DNA of 64,000 nt, taken from positions 372,001-436,000 of the forward strand of contig CBDFKC010000004.1 in NCBI GenBank assembly GCA_965248685.1, read 5' to 3'. Below are positions 17,649-26,348 of the stretch, piece by piece. The notes under the pieces were generated by a model. The model worked only from the letters and a program-made list of their open reading frames with translations. It ran no database searches and was not told the DNA's origin. Each line of letters starts with the position of its first letter. The first letter of the stretch is position 1. Position numbers and translations under genes: made by a program. This DNA comes from VYFG01 sp965248685 (GTDB lineage Bacteria > Pseudomonadota > Gammaproteobacteria > Arenicellales > Poriferihabitantaceae).

Positions 17649-19370
17649 TTAGGGTTCCAATCCGTCAGTACTCGGCGAGTTGGCATCAATATTTTCAATG
17701 GGATCAGGCGAACATCCGATGTTAAAACCAGGATATCCCTCCGCGGCGATTCGGTCGCATTGCTTTTCGTAAGTGGGTACTCCGGGGAAAGGCATAAACA
17801 CTCGGGCTTTTCCAGATACGTTTGCTCCCAGATACCAGGAATTACAAGTTCGATAGAGGGTTGAGTTGACGATCTTGTTAACGACTTCACCCCATTGCTC
17901 CTGGGCTTCCGCGGTCGCTTCGATGTGAGTCAGGTTATTTTCCTGCATGTATTTAATGCAGTTTGCTATCCAGTCTACGTGGTATTCGATACTGGTAAGG
18001 ACATTGCTGAGTACCGACGGGCTGCCTGGGCCAGTAATGGTAAACAAGTTGGGAAAGTCGGCCATGGTTAGTCCCAAATATGTATTTGGGCCCTGCTCCC
18101 ATTGGTGTTTCAGCGTGATTCCATTTTTACCTCTAATTTCAATTTTGTTGAGGGTGCCGGTCATGGCGTCAAAACCCGTTGCCAGCACAATGGCATCTAC
18201 CGGATAGAGCTTTCCATTGACTACCGGCCCATCTGGTGCGATGTAATCCAGGCCTTGTTCATGGATATCAACCAGAGAAACATTATCGCGATTGAATGTC
18301 TGGTAATAGTTGCTGTCGACACACAACCGTTTACAACCGAATGTGCTGGTTGGGCAAAGTAATTCAGCAGTTGCTGGATCGTTAACGGTTTTACGGATCT
18401 GATCGCGGACATATTCTGCCGCGGTGTAGTTGGCATCCGGATTTAACAGCAAGTCAGCGAAAGCTCCAATGAAAGTGAGTCCCCCCTGCCGCCAGCGCGC
18501 GGTATAACGTTGATCCCGCTCTTGCTTCGACAGAGACAATGCGGAATCTCGAACAATTTCCTGGGCAACGCCATTGCGGGCCAGCTTCGCCTGGGCGCGT
18601 AGATCAGGGTAACTCGACTTAATTTCGTCTTGCTCACCGTCTTCAAAAGGACGATTGTTCGCTGGAACAATGTAATTTGGCGTGCGTTGAAAAACCGTTA
18701 AGTGCGCCGCTTCACTGGCGATTACTGAAGTCGCCTGGATACCGGAAGACCCGGTTCCAATAAGTGCTACCCGTTTCTCCTTGAAACTGACCGGTTGATG
18801 GGGCCATTCGCCGGTATGGTAACTGGACCCTAGGAATTCTTCGAATCCAGCAATTGCTGGCTGGTTTGGCGTCGATAAACAGCCAGTTGCCATAATGCAA
18901 AATCGGGCACGCAGCGTTTTGGTGTGACTTCCACCTTCGTCGCCATCAAGCTGCATCAGCTTGATCTCCCAGGCTTGCTGTGACGTTGCAGGCAAATCTC
19001 GATAGTTCGCCGAAATAACGCTGGTGTTCAGCAAAATATCTCTATGCAAATCGAATCGGTCGGCGACGTGGTTGGCGTATTGCAAAATCTCCGCCTGGCA
19101 AGCATAGCGCTCGCTCCACTCCCATTCCTGGGCTAATGCCTGGGAAAAAGAATAGGAGTATTGCATGCTCTCGATATCACAACGAGCTCCGGGGTATCGA
19201 TTCCAAAACCAGGTGCCGCCGATACCGCTGGCTTTTTCGACCACAAGGGCTTTCAAGCCAAGCTGACGTAGTCGGTACAGCATATACATTCCGGCAAACC
19301 CCGCGCCGACGACTACGGCATCGTATTCCGGGATTTCGCGGTTTAAATTAAATTTGTTGAATTGATTCAA
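17649..19370 (-). CDS. Baeyer-Villiger-type flavin monooxygenase
   Basis: 573 residues. The FAD Rossmann motif GAGFAG is at 22-27. The type I BVMO fingerprint FxGxxxHxxxWP appears as FLGSSYHTGEWP at 179-190, and the NADPH Rossmann motif GTGSSG is at 204-209. Length and motif order match cyclohexanone/phenylacetone monooxygenase relatives. It inserts oxygen next to a ketone, or oxidises a heteroatom, using NADPH and O2; the natural substrate is not known. It lies downstream of the cupin and ureohydrolase genes on the same strand but is separated from them by 281 bp, so co-transcription is uncertain. Confidence 0.92.
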   Translation of the reverse strand: MNQFNKFNLNREIPEYDAVVVGAGFAGMYMLYRLRQLGLKALVVEKASGIGGTWFWNRYPGARCDIESMQYSYSFSQALAQEWEWSERYACQAEILQYANHVADRFDLHRDILLNTSVISANYRDLPATSQQAWEIKLMQLDGDEGGSHTKTLRARFCIMATGCLSTPNQPAIAGFEEFLGSSYHTGEWPHQPVSFKEKRVALIGTGSSGIQATSVIASEAAHLTVFQRTPNYIVPANNRPFEDGEQDEIKSSYPDLRAQAKLARNGVAQEIVRDSALSLSKQERDQRYTARWRQGGLTFIGAFADLLLNPDANYTAAEYVRDQIRKTVNDPATAELLCPTSTFGCKRLCVDSNYYQTFNRDNVSLVDIHEQGLDYIAPDGPVVNGKLYPVDAIVLATGFDAMTGTLNKIEIRGKNGITLKHQWEQGPNTYLGLTMADFPNLFTITGPGSPSVLSNVLTSIEYHVDWIANCIKYMQENNLTHIEATAEAQEQWGEVVNKIVNSTLYRTCNSWYLGANVSGKARVFMPFPGVPTYEKQCDRIAAEGYPGFNIGCSPDPIENIDANSPSTDGLEP

Positions 19371-19651
19371 GGTACCTACTCAACCAGGTATAAAAATGCC
19401 GCTAACATTAACCGGTCAGCGGCGTTTCGAAGGAAATTAACGTCCGGTTTTACACCAGTATTACTCGCTATGATGATTGGTAATTTGGGGCCAGGGGGCA
19501 GGTCCTGCGCTAGCTATGGTCGCGAACGGGCCCAACAATACTGAACTTGTTACAACTAGAGACGTGTTGCTTCGTTTGACTAATTTTCTATGATTCATGG
19601 GGTGAATTATCCTTTAGACGGATTGTTGATTAAAAATTGGCCATTTCGAAT

Positions 19652-20479
19652 TTATTGAACGGGTCCGGGGGGTACCGGTCCTGTGGGCGGGTACGCGCCA
19701 TCGGCATCATGTTTCTCTTCGCCGCTAAGGGGTGGATTAAAAATCGCGAGGAGTTTGACCTTAGAGTCAGGTACGAGGCGATGAGGGTCTTCCGGTCCCA
19801 CACAATAGACATCCCCAGGCTGCAACTGATGCGCAATGCCAGTGTTCTTTTCAGTAAGGGCAAGAGTGCCCTGTAGAATCAGATTCGCTTCCCAGTGGTG
19901 TTTGTACCAGAGATCAATTTCGCAACCTGGCTGCAGTTGGACTTCGGAAAGGGAAAATCCCAGTTGGTCGGCAGCTGTTAGTAGTCGATTGGCAATAACG
20001 TTTCCGCCGCCGAGAATCTTTTCACCACCCGATTGCCGAACGTCTTCCAGGGTGCGAGCAAACATTGGTTGATTGCGTGAAGGTATATCACCGGTAGCGG
20101 GAAATGCACCATCTTGATCATGGGTTTCAAGGCCTTCAATAGGGGGATTGAATACGCTGACAATCCGCAGGGGGTCTTCCGAGTTTGATACCCGGTGTTT
20201 ATCTCCGGGACCAACGCAATACAACGTTCCGGGTGAAAGCTCCCAGGTTTCACCGCTGGTACGGTCGGTGAGGACGCCTTTTCCAGCGCGAACATAATTC
20301 GCTTCCCAGTGATTTTTATACCAAAGATCAGAGGAATTGCCCGGGCCACAGCGAGCCTCGGACAGGCTAAATCCAAGGCCATCGGATTTGAGCAATACCC
20401 GGATTGCAGAGGATTTACCATGGGAAATCGGAACTGCTTTGCCCGCGGCCTCAACTGATTGAAAACTACGAATTAGCAT
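19652..20479 (-). CDS. Fused tandem duplicate of an ectoine-synthase (EctC)-like cupin
   Basis: 275 residues made of two similar halves (about 1-135 and 140-268), each about the length of one EctC. Each half has FSLSE, the DLWYK(N/H)HWEAN strand, (L/V)YCVGP.D.H(R) and FNPP(I/L).G.E.HD.DGA(F/Y), all hallmarks of ectoine synthase. The residues matching the EctC iron ligands are kept in both: E59, Y87, H95 and E198, Y225, H233, with EctC-like spacing of 27-28 and 8. No ectA or ectB is present. It may form, or hydrolyse in reverse, a cyclic amidine. It follows the ureohydrolase gene by 88 bp on the same strand. Confidence 0.8.
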   Translation of the reverse strand: MLIRSFQSVEAAGKAVPISHGKSSAIRVLLKSDGLGFSLSEARCGPGNSSDLWYKNHWEANYVRAGKGVLTDRTSGETWELSPGTLYCVGPGDKHRVSNSEDPLRIVSVFNPPIEGLETHDQDGAFPATGDIPSRNQPMFARTLEDVRQSGGEKILGGGNVIANRLLTAADQLGFSLSEVQLQPGCEIDLWYKHHWEANLILQGTLALTEKNTGIAHQLQPGDVYCVGPEDPHRLVPDSKVKLLAIFNPPLSGEEKHDADGAYPPTGPVPPGPVQ

Positions 20480-20567
20480 GATTTGGTTACAAGTAAATTA
20501 CACAGTCTACTTCAGTCTACTTGATTTTTAGACTTCTGGTTAGTTAGAAAATCACAAAAACTATTAC

Positions 20568-21530
20568 TCAGGTTCCAGATTTGTTTTTGTGTACGGCTTC
20601 AGCCACCACGCACAGAATCTCAAACATCATAGTTGCACCCACCAATGCCGTATTGCCCGAGGGGTCAAATGGAGGCGCTACTTCGACCACATCCCCGCCA
20701 ATCAAATTTAATCCGGAGAGTCCCCGAATCATCATTTGTGCTTCCAGGGTAGAGTAACCACCTACTTCCGGTGTGCCTGTGCCGGGTGCGTATACCGGAT
20801 CGAGGGCGTCAACGTCAAAACTGATATAAGTTGGTCCGTCCCCCACAATTTTCCTGGCCTCTTCGATAACAGCCTTAGGCCCCATTTCGAAATATTCTTC
20901 GATATAGATAACTCGCATTCCGGAATCATGGCTAAATTTCCAGACATCGGGATGATTGAGAGAACCGCGAATTCCAATTTGAATTGTGCGCAATGGGTCA
21001 AGTAAACCTTCTTCTACAGCACGGCTAAACGGCGCGCCGTGATGGAATTTTGAACCCAGATAATCATCACCCGTATCACAATGGGCATCGAAATGAACCA
21101 TGCCGATGGGTCCGTTTTTAGCCAGCGCACGAAATATTGGCAGCGTAACAGAGTGATCCCCACCAACCGAAATCGGGGTGATTCCACGGTCCATAACTTC
21201 CTGGTAAAAACTTTCAATTTCCTGATGACTACCTTCAAGGGTAAATGGTTTTTGCACCCAGGCATCTCCAATATCTGCAACATTACACAGGTCATGTGGT
21301 GAGACGCCGGTTGCCTGATTCATCTTTCGAATCAAACTGGACTGATTTCGTACCTCCCGGGGACCATGACGGGCACCGGTCCGATTGGTGACGCCACCGT
21401 CGAATGGAATACCGGCCAACCCGATATCAATATTTTGCATGGATTCGGAATAGGGTGCGCGTAAAAATGTGGGTAGACCAGTGTAACGCGGGCGGATCAT
21501 CGGATCCTGACTTTCAGGGGTGTCGTTCAT
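20568..21530 (-). CDS. Ureohydrolase (agmatinase / guanidinobutyrase-like)
   Basis: A 320-residue arginase-superfamily enzyme. The binuclear manganese site is complete: SVGGDHS near 142-148, HFDAHCDT near 165-172 and SFDVDALDP near 250-258. The N-terminal GIPFDGGVTNRTGARHGPREVR and the FHHGAPF histidine loop fit agmatinase, guanidinobutyrase and guanidinopropionase better than arginase. It would release urea from a guanidino compound; the substrate cannot be chosen from sequence. It is divergent from the FrhB-like gene across 173 bp and is followed by the cupin gene. Confidence 0.9.
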   Translation of the reverse strand: MNDTPESQDPMIRPRYTGLPTFLRAPYSESMQNIDIGLAGIPFDGGVTNRTGARHGPREVRNQSSLIRKMNQATGVSPHDLCNVADIGDAWVQKPFTLEGSHQEIESFYQEVMDRGITPISVGGDHSVTLPIFRALAKNGPIGMVHFDAHCDTGDDYLGSKFHHGAPFSRAVEEGLLDPLRTIQIGIRGSLNHPDVWKFSHDSGMRVIYIEEYFEMGPKAVIEEARKIVGDGPTYISFDVDALDPVYAPGTGTPEVGGYSTLEAQMMIRGLSGLNLIGGDVVEVAPPFDPSGNTALVGATMMFEILCVVAEAVHKNKSGT

Positions 21531-21703
21531 GATTTGATTAACAGAATTTTACTGGGATAGATTGTAGTGCCAAACACTGCGCCAAACCGGTATTCGGTTC
21601 ATGTATATTTCATTCTAAAAGTATTCCCGGTAGGTTGGATCAAAGGGCTCCAGACTGGGATTTCACAATCAAACCGGTGACTCAACCATAATGATGTATT
21701 TTA

Positions 21704-23047
21704 ATGACCAGTAAGCGCAAAAAAAAAGAGAATTACCTACCCAGGATCCAGCAGGGATTGTCTCCCCGGAATCGCTTGTACCAGATTGTAGAACATGGAA
21801 TGTGTATTGGCTGCGGTATTTGCCAGAGCGTTGCCGGACCGAAGTCGATAAAAATGACTCTGGTCGAAAATGGCACCGAACGACCGATCGTTTACGGGCC
21901 ACTCGACCACAAGACCATGGACATGATTACCCGGGTTTGCCCAGGAACCAGGGTGGAAGGCTTGCCGGAACGCCTGGTGGAACCAGATAGTCAGTATGAT
22001 GAAGTATGGGGAATCTGGCGCCAGATAGTGCTGGCGTTCGCTGCTGCACCCGATGTCAGGCATCTGGGATCCACCGGTGGACTGTTAACGGCTTTGGCAT
22101 TGTATTTACTGGAAAGTGGAGAAGTCGATTTTATCGTTCACGCTACCGACTCAGTAGAAACCCCCGCCTTTGGCCAGCGTTTTATCAGCCGTTCCCGGGA
22201 AGATGTTTTACAGGCCGCCGGATCACGCTATGGTCCTACTGCTACCTTGATAGACATTATTGAAATCCTTGACCGATGTGAACCGGCGGGAGAAACATTC
22301 GCGTTTATAGGCACTCCATGTGACGTCACTGCATTGCGCAACTATGCGGAATTTGATTCCAGGGTCGATCAGTTATGCCAAATTCAAATGGCGATGGTTT
22401 GTGGTGGGTTTATGAGTCCGTCCGGGCTTAAAGAGTATCTGGAAACAATTGACATAGATATGGATAGAATTCGAAAGCTACGATATCGCGGCCATGGTTG
22501 TCCAGGACCAACCCGGATTGAAACCAGGGACGGTACGGTGATCGAAAAGAACTACCTCGATTTCTGGGGCGAAGATGATTCAGCCTGGCAACTACCGTTT
22601 CGTTGTAAGGTATGCCCAGACGGAATCGGTGATGCGTCAGATATTGCGGCATCTGATACCTGGGAAGGCGGTGCGCCGAGCTGGGAGGGGCAGGCGAGTG
22701 ATCCCGGTAGCAATGCCGCGGTGGTGCGTAGCGCGGCTGGCCAGGCACTATTGCAACGAGCGGTTAGCGCGGGTTACGTCGCCTTGGGGGACTCACTAAC
22801 GCCGCGAGATATGGATCGTTTCCAACCCCATCAAGTGACCAAAAAGAGATCGGTATGGGCCCGTTTTGTCGGTTTGCGTACTGCCGATAACGTGGTACCC
22901 GACGTTCGCGGACTTCGCCTCAAGCCCCTGGCCAGGCGTAATAGTTTCGAGCAAAATTTGAATCAGGCCAGGGGCGCTTTGATTCGAACCCGACAGGGTA
23001 ATAATCAGGAAGCGACACCGATACCTATTGAAAAAGTCAAAAAATAG
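21704..23047 (+). CDS. FrhB/FdhB-like (coenzyme F420 hydrogenase/dehydrogenase beta) iron-sulfur flavoprotein
   Basis: 447 residues. An N-terminal CIGCGICQ cluster-binding segment (about 34-41) plus a later Cys (RVCPG, about 79) is followed by the FrhB N- and C-domain motifs GSTGGLLTALALYLLESGEVD, AAGSRYGPT and FIGTPCDVTALR, and by a cysteine pair FRCKVCPDGIG. These are typical of the family, which in bacteria without F420 acts on other substrates, often NAD(P)H- or ferredoxin-linked. It is followed 34 bp later by the PuuE-like gene. The reaction is unknown. Confidence 0.85.
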   Translation: MTSKRKKKENYLPRIQQGLSPRNRLYQIVEHGMCIGCGICQSVAGPKSIKMTLVENGTERPIVYGPLDHKTMDMITRVCPGTRVEGLPERLVEPDSQYDEVWGIWRQIVLAFAAAPDVRHLGSTGGLLTALALYLLESGEVDFIVHATDSVETPAFGQRFISRSREDVLQAAGSRYGPTATLIDIIEILDRCEPAGETFAFIGTPCDVTALRNYAEFDSRVDQLCQIQMAMVCGGFMSPSGLKEYLETIDIDMDRIRKLRYRGHGCPGPTRIETRDGTVIEKNYLDFWGEDDSAWQLPFRCKVCPDGIGDASDIAASDTWEGGAPSWEGQASDPGSNAAVVRSAAGQALLQRAVSAGYVALGDSLTPRDMDRFQPHQVTKKRSVWARFVGLRTADNVVPDVRGLRLKPLARRNSFEQNLNQARGALIRTRQGNNQEATPIPIEKVKK

Positions 23048-23081
23048 ATCGAGACAGCAAAATTAACCGAGAACAAATAAC

Positions 23082-23993
23082 ATGGCTGACCAATCTACCC
23101 GGGATTTAATTGGATACCGCGGTAACCCTCCCAAGGTGCACTGGCCAGGGGACGCGCAAATTGCGGTAAATTTTTGTATCAACTATGAGGAAGGCGCAGA
23201 GATGTGCATCTTAAACGGGGACTCGCGCTCCGAATCCAGGGTTTCGGACCTGGTGGTTGAACCCAGGGAAAATGCGCGGGATCTTAATATGGAGTCCAAT
23301 TACGAGTACGGCGCGCGGGTTGGATACTGGAGACTCTTGGAGGCATTCACTTCCCGCGATTTGCCCGCCACGGTTAACCTGGTGGGGCTGGCAGGACAAC
23401 AGAACCCCTATGCACTGGACGCAATGGTGGACGCTGGATTTGATCTCCAACCCCATGGCTGGCGCTGGATTGACTACCATACCTTGAGTGAAGACCAGGA
23501 ACGTATACATATTCAAAACAGCATTGCCCAAGTGGTTGAGTTAACCGGGCAACCACCCCTTGGATACTATGCCGGAATGCCCTCTATCAGTACCCGAAAG
23601 CTGGTCATTGAAGCGGGCACATTTTTATTTGATTCTGATTCTTATGCAGATGACTTGCCGTACTGGACCACAGATTTCGCCAAACCGCATTTAATCCTGC
23701 CCTATTCACTCGAAACCAATGATTCGAGATTTGGTAGGCGGGAAGGCTATCAAGTTGGTGAAGAATTTTACCGCTATATCAAGGATTCCTTTGACTGGTT
23801 ATATGGCGAGGGTGAGAGTTCACCAAAAATGATGACCATCGGATTGCACGCGCGGTTATTGGGTCGACCCGGAAGGATAGGAGTCCTGCACCGTATTCTT
23901 GACTATATGCTTGGTCATGAAAGAGTTTGGATTTGTCGGCGCGCAGATATTGCGAAGCATTGGATAACCCACCACGCGTTTATCCAATCTTGA
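23082..23993 (+). CDS. PuuE-type allantoinase / polysaccharide deacetylase-fold hydrolase
   Basis: 303 residues, close to the length of PuuE allantoinases. Diagnostic stretches are the N-terminal RDLIGYRGNPPKVHWPGDAQIAVNFCINYEEGAE, the later NMESNYEYGARVGYWRLLEAF, the carbohydrate-esterase-like HGWRWIDY and the substrate loop YYAGMPSISTRKLVIEAG. These place it with the PuuE branch, which opens the hydantoin ring of allantoin or related cyclic ureides, rather than with chitin deacetylases. It follows the FrhB-like gene as a likely two-gene operon and ends at a strong hairpin. Confidence 0.82.
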   Translation: MADQSTRDLIGYRGNPPKVHWPGDAQIAVNFCINYEEGAEMCILNGDSRSESRVSDLVVEPRENARDLNMESNYEYGARVGYWRLLEAFTSRDLPATVNLVGLAGQQNPYALDAMVDAGFDLQPHGWRWIDYHTLSEDQERIHIQNSIAQVVELTGQPPLGYYAGMPSISTRKLVIEAGTFLFDSDSYADDLPYWTTDFAKPHLILPYSLETNDSRFGRREGYQVGEEFYRYIKDSFDWLYGEGESSPKMMTIGLHARLLGRPGRIGVLHRILDYMLGHERVWICRRADIAKHWITHHAFIQS

Positions 23994-24019
23994 TTTTTAA
24001 GCCCAGATTAATGTTGGCC

Positions 24020-24052
24020 AGGGGATGCAGACTGTTCTGGTCTGCATCCCCT
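24020..24052. terminator. Strong bidirectional hairpin between convergent genes
   Basis: A perfect 13-bp stem (AGGGGATGCAGAC at 24020-24032 with GTCTGCATCCCCT at 24040-24052) has a 7-base loop. It lies exactly between the stop of the PuuE-like gene and the stop of the convergent amidinohydrolase-like gene. It lacks a T-run but its stability and position make termination in both directions likely. Confidence 0.65.
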
Positions 24053-24061
24053 AGCGTAGAT

Positions 24062-24955
24062 CTAGACCGGATCTCTTTTTAATGCCTGACACATACAATG
24101 AACCCCGCCGCCGCCCAGGGTAAACATCGACATATCTGGTGCGAATACCTGGTAGCCAAGATCGCGTAGCTTTTGATTCAGGTTTACGCTGCTCGCCATG
24201 GACAGCACTTTCTTATTACCCAGGGCGACCAGGTTGACCCCCAGATCTTTTGCCTCGTTAAAACCAACGTCGACAAAATCGAAGCCTTTCTTTTTCAACC
24301 AGTCGATCACCCAGCCTTCCAGAGCGTCGAGGCAGGTCACGACCAGCTTGCGATCCAGCGGCACCACTAGTCCGTCCATATGGACGAATAATGCAGGGAT
24401 CGGAGCTACTTCGACATCCCAGCCTTCCCGGCGGACAAATTCTGCGACCTGTTCGGATCCGGCCTGCTCGGACCGCTCTCCACAATAGCCGATCAATACA
24501 GTGCCGGGTTCGAGAATAACAAAATCACCGCCCTCAAAATGCCCGGCGGTGGCATAATTCCAGATAGGGATATTGTTATCCTGGTAAAATTTGATGGTGG
24601 TGACATAGTCGGCCCGCCGGCACTTGAGCTGCATATGGCAGATAAGCGCGCCCCAGGGTGTCATTGCACTGGAATCACGGGCGAAAAAGTTTCGGTGCAG
24701 TACCGGGTCGGAATCTATATAGTGACAGGTAACGCCGGCATCCTGATAGATTTTGACCATTTCATCGAATTGGAGCTGGGAAAGTTCGAAATCAAAGCTG
24801 GCCCCTGTTTTATGCGCGTTTAGCAAGGTGCGACCGATCAACGGACCGGCTTCAACCCATTTGAAGTATGTGGGTTTACCCAGGAGGACGTCTCGTAGGA
24901 TTCCATAATCATTGTCGATTCCCCAGTAGTCCGGAGAGTTGGATTGATTTGTCAT
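24062..24955 (-). CDS. Arginine deiminase / DDAH-like amidinohydrolase
   Basis: A 297-residue member of the guanidino-modifying pentein fold. Catalytic elements are visible: ARDSSAM (substrate Asp/Arg region, about 92-98), GHFEGGDFV (about 138-146), the catalytic histidine in FVHMDGLVVPLD and the nucleophile Cys287 in GGGGVHCMCQ near the C-terminus. Such enzymes hydrolyse arginine, methylarginines or related guanidines to ureido products plus ammonia or an amine. It is convergent with the PuuE-like gene and divergent from the betaine-type transporter across 252 bp. Confidence 0.87.
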   Translation of the reverse strand: MTNQSNSPDYWGIDNDYGILRDVLLGKPTYFKWVEAGPLIGRTLLNAHKTGASFDFELSQLQFDEMVKIYQDAGVTCHYIDSDPVLHRNFFARDSSAMTPWGALICHMQLKCRRADYVTTIKFYQDNNIPIWNYATAGHFEGGDFVILEPGTVLIGYCGERSEQAGSEQVAEFVRREGWDVEVAPIPALFVHMDGLVVPLDRKLVVTCLDALEGWVIDWLKKKGFDFVDVGFNEAKDLGVNLVALGNKKVLSMASSVNLNQKLRDLGYQVFAPDMSMFTLGGGGVHCMCQALKRDPV

Positions 24956-25207
24956 TTTAATTATTTAAGTTGTTTTGTTAATTCTTGAAGGGTAGAGATA
25001 ATAGTGAAATTTTATGAAAACCCTGCCATACTTGCCACCATTGGACTGATAGGTACCAACTATCTTCTAGTCTAATTAGCTAAAATTTATTAATATAGGC
25101 TAAATAGTGGGTAGTTTGTGTGACCACATCAATGTCGTCTTCCTATTCAGCTACACAGCTATCTTCAATTACATTTAACATAAAACGTTACATCTCGAGG
25201 AAAATTT

Positions 25208-26167
25208 ATGAACAATTTGAAAATGAAAATTGCCGCACCATTGGTCGCTGGCGCTATGACTTTTGGTGTGGCTGCCCAGGCTGCCGACATGGTTATAGGT
25301 GTTCCGAACTGGCCTTCGGTTGCGGTTACTGCGGAGGTTATCAAAGTCGTCCTGGAAGAAAATCTGGGGCTGGAAATTGAATTACAAAATGGCACCAACC
25401 CTATCATTTTTGAGGCAATGGACGCGGGCAGTATGCACGTCCACCCTGAAGTCTGGCTGCCAAACCAGGCTAATCTGAATCAGACCTATGTGAAAGACAA
25501 AGGCACCGTAAAAATGAACCCGGCTGGCGTTGCTGCATTTCAGGGCATGTGTGTGACCAAGGGTACTGCCGAGCGAACTGGCATCAAAAAGCTGTCTGAG
25601 CTAACTAATCCTGATATGGCGGCGAAGTTTGATACAGATGGTGATGGTCTTGGCGAGATTTGGATCGGGGCACCAGGTTGGGCTTCCACCAATATTGAGA
25701 AAATCCGCGGCAAGAGCTACGGCTATTCTGAGACCATGACTCTCAAGGAAATGGATGAGACTCTGGCACTAGCTGAAGTCGATAACGCGGTTGCCCAAGA
25801 CCAGGATATTGTATTTTTCTGCTATACCCCACACCACATGTTCGCTTTGCATGAGCTTGTGATACTGGAAGAGCCTGCTTACGACGCTGCGAAGTGGACA
25901 GTTATCCAGCCAACAGATGACCCTGAGTGGCTGGAAAAATCTGATGCGGCGGTTGCCTGGGACCTGGCTTATCTGCATATTCATTACGCTGCATCACTGG
26001 ATACTGATTTGCCTGAAGCCGCGGGAGTATTGTCGAAAATCAAGTTTGATACTGACACTATTTCCAAGATGACATTTGCCCTGGTAGTGGAAAAACAGGA
26101 CCCATCGGAATTTGCCAAGAACTGGGTCGCAGAAAATTCTAGTACTGTTGATAACTGGTTGAAGTAG
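25208..26167 (+). CDS. proX: Glycine betaine/proline-type ABC transporter substrate-binding protein (OpuAC domain)
   Basis: 319 residues with a signal peptide ending near AAQA (about residue 25). The OpuAC fold follows (VIGVPNWPSVAVTAEVIKVVLEENLGLEIELQNGTNPIIFEAMDAGSMHVHPEVWLPNQ). Family members bind quaternary amines in a cage of aromatic residues; the exact ligand cannot be read here. GAGG lies before the ATG. It heads the transporter set but is separated from the ATPase gene by a clear hairpin terminator, so it can be made in excess over the membrane components. Confidence 0.9.
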   Translation: MNNLKMKIAAPLVAGAMTFGVAAQAADMVIGVPNWPSVAVTAEVIKVVLEENLGLEIELQNGTNPIIFEAMDAGSMHVHPEVWLPNQANLNQTYVKDKGTVKMNPAGVAAFQGMCVTKGTAERTGIKKLSELTNPDMAAKFDTDGDGLGEIWIGAPGWASTNIEKIRGKSYGYSETMTLKEMDETLALAEVDNAVAQDQDIVFFCYTPHHMFALHELVILEEPAYDAAKWTVIQPTDDPEWLEKSDAAVAWDLAYLHIHYAASLDTDLPEAAGVLSKIKFDTDTISKMTFALVVEKQDPSEFAKNWVAENSSTVDNWLK

Positions 26168-26213
26168 CAATTTTGGTAAAAACCAGACTTTGGTTTTAAC
26201 CAGGAGTTAGACC

Positions 26214-26260
26214 ACGGGCGACACGCTTAAATTTGGAGCATGTCGCCCGTTTTTATTTTT
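26214..26260 (+). terminator. Rho-independent terminator / attenuator between proX-like and proV-like genes
   Basis: ACGGGCGACA (26214-26223) pairs perfectly with TGTCGCCCGT (26241-26250) and is followed by TTTTATTTTT. A smaller AAAACC/GGTTTT hairpin precedes it at about 26178-26197. Partial read-through would give high binding-protein and lower ATPase/permease expression. Confidence 0.85.
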
Positions 26261-26348
26261 GGCTATTGTTGTTTTGCCATGGTAGTGAATCTAATTCTTT
26301 GATTACTCTTATATTCAGAATTTAAATATCCATTCGGAGGAAATTGAC

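Noticed and set aside
21704..23047. Evidence that the organism uses coenzyme F420
   Set aside because: The FrhB family is common in bacteria without F420, and no F420 biosynthesis gene is in the window.
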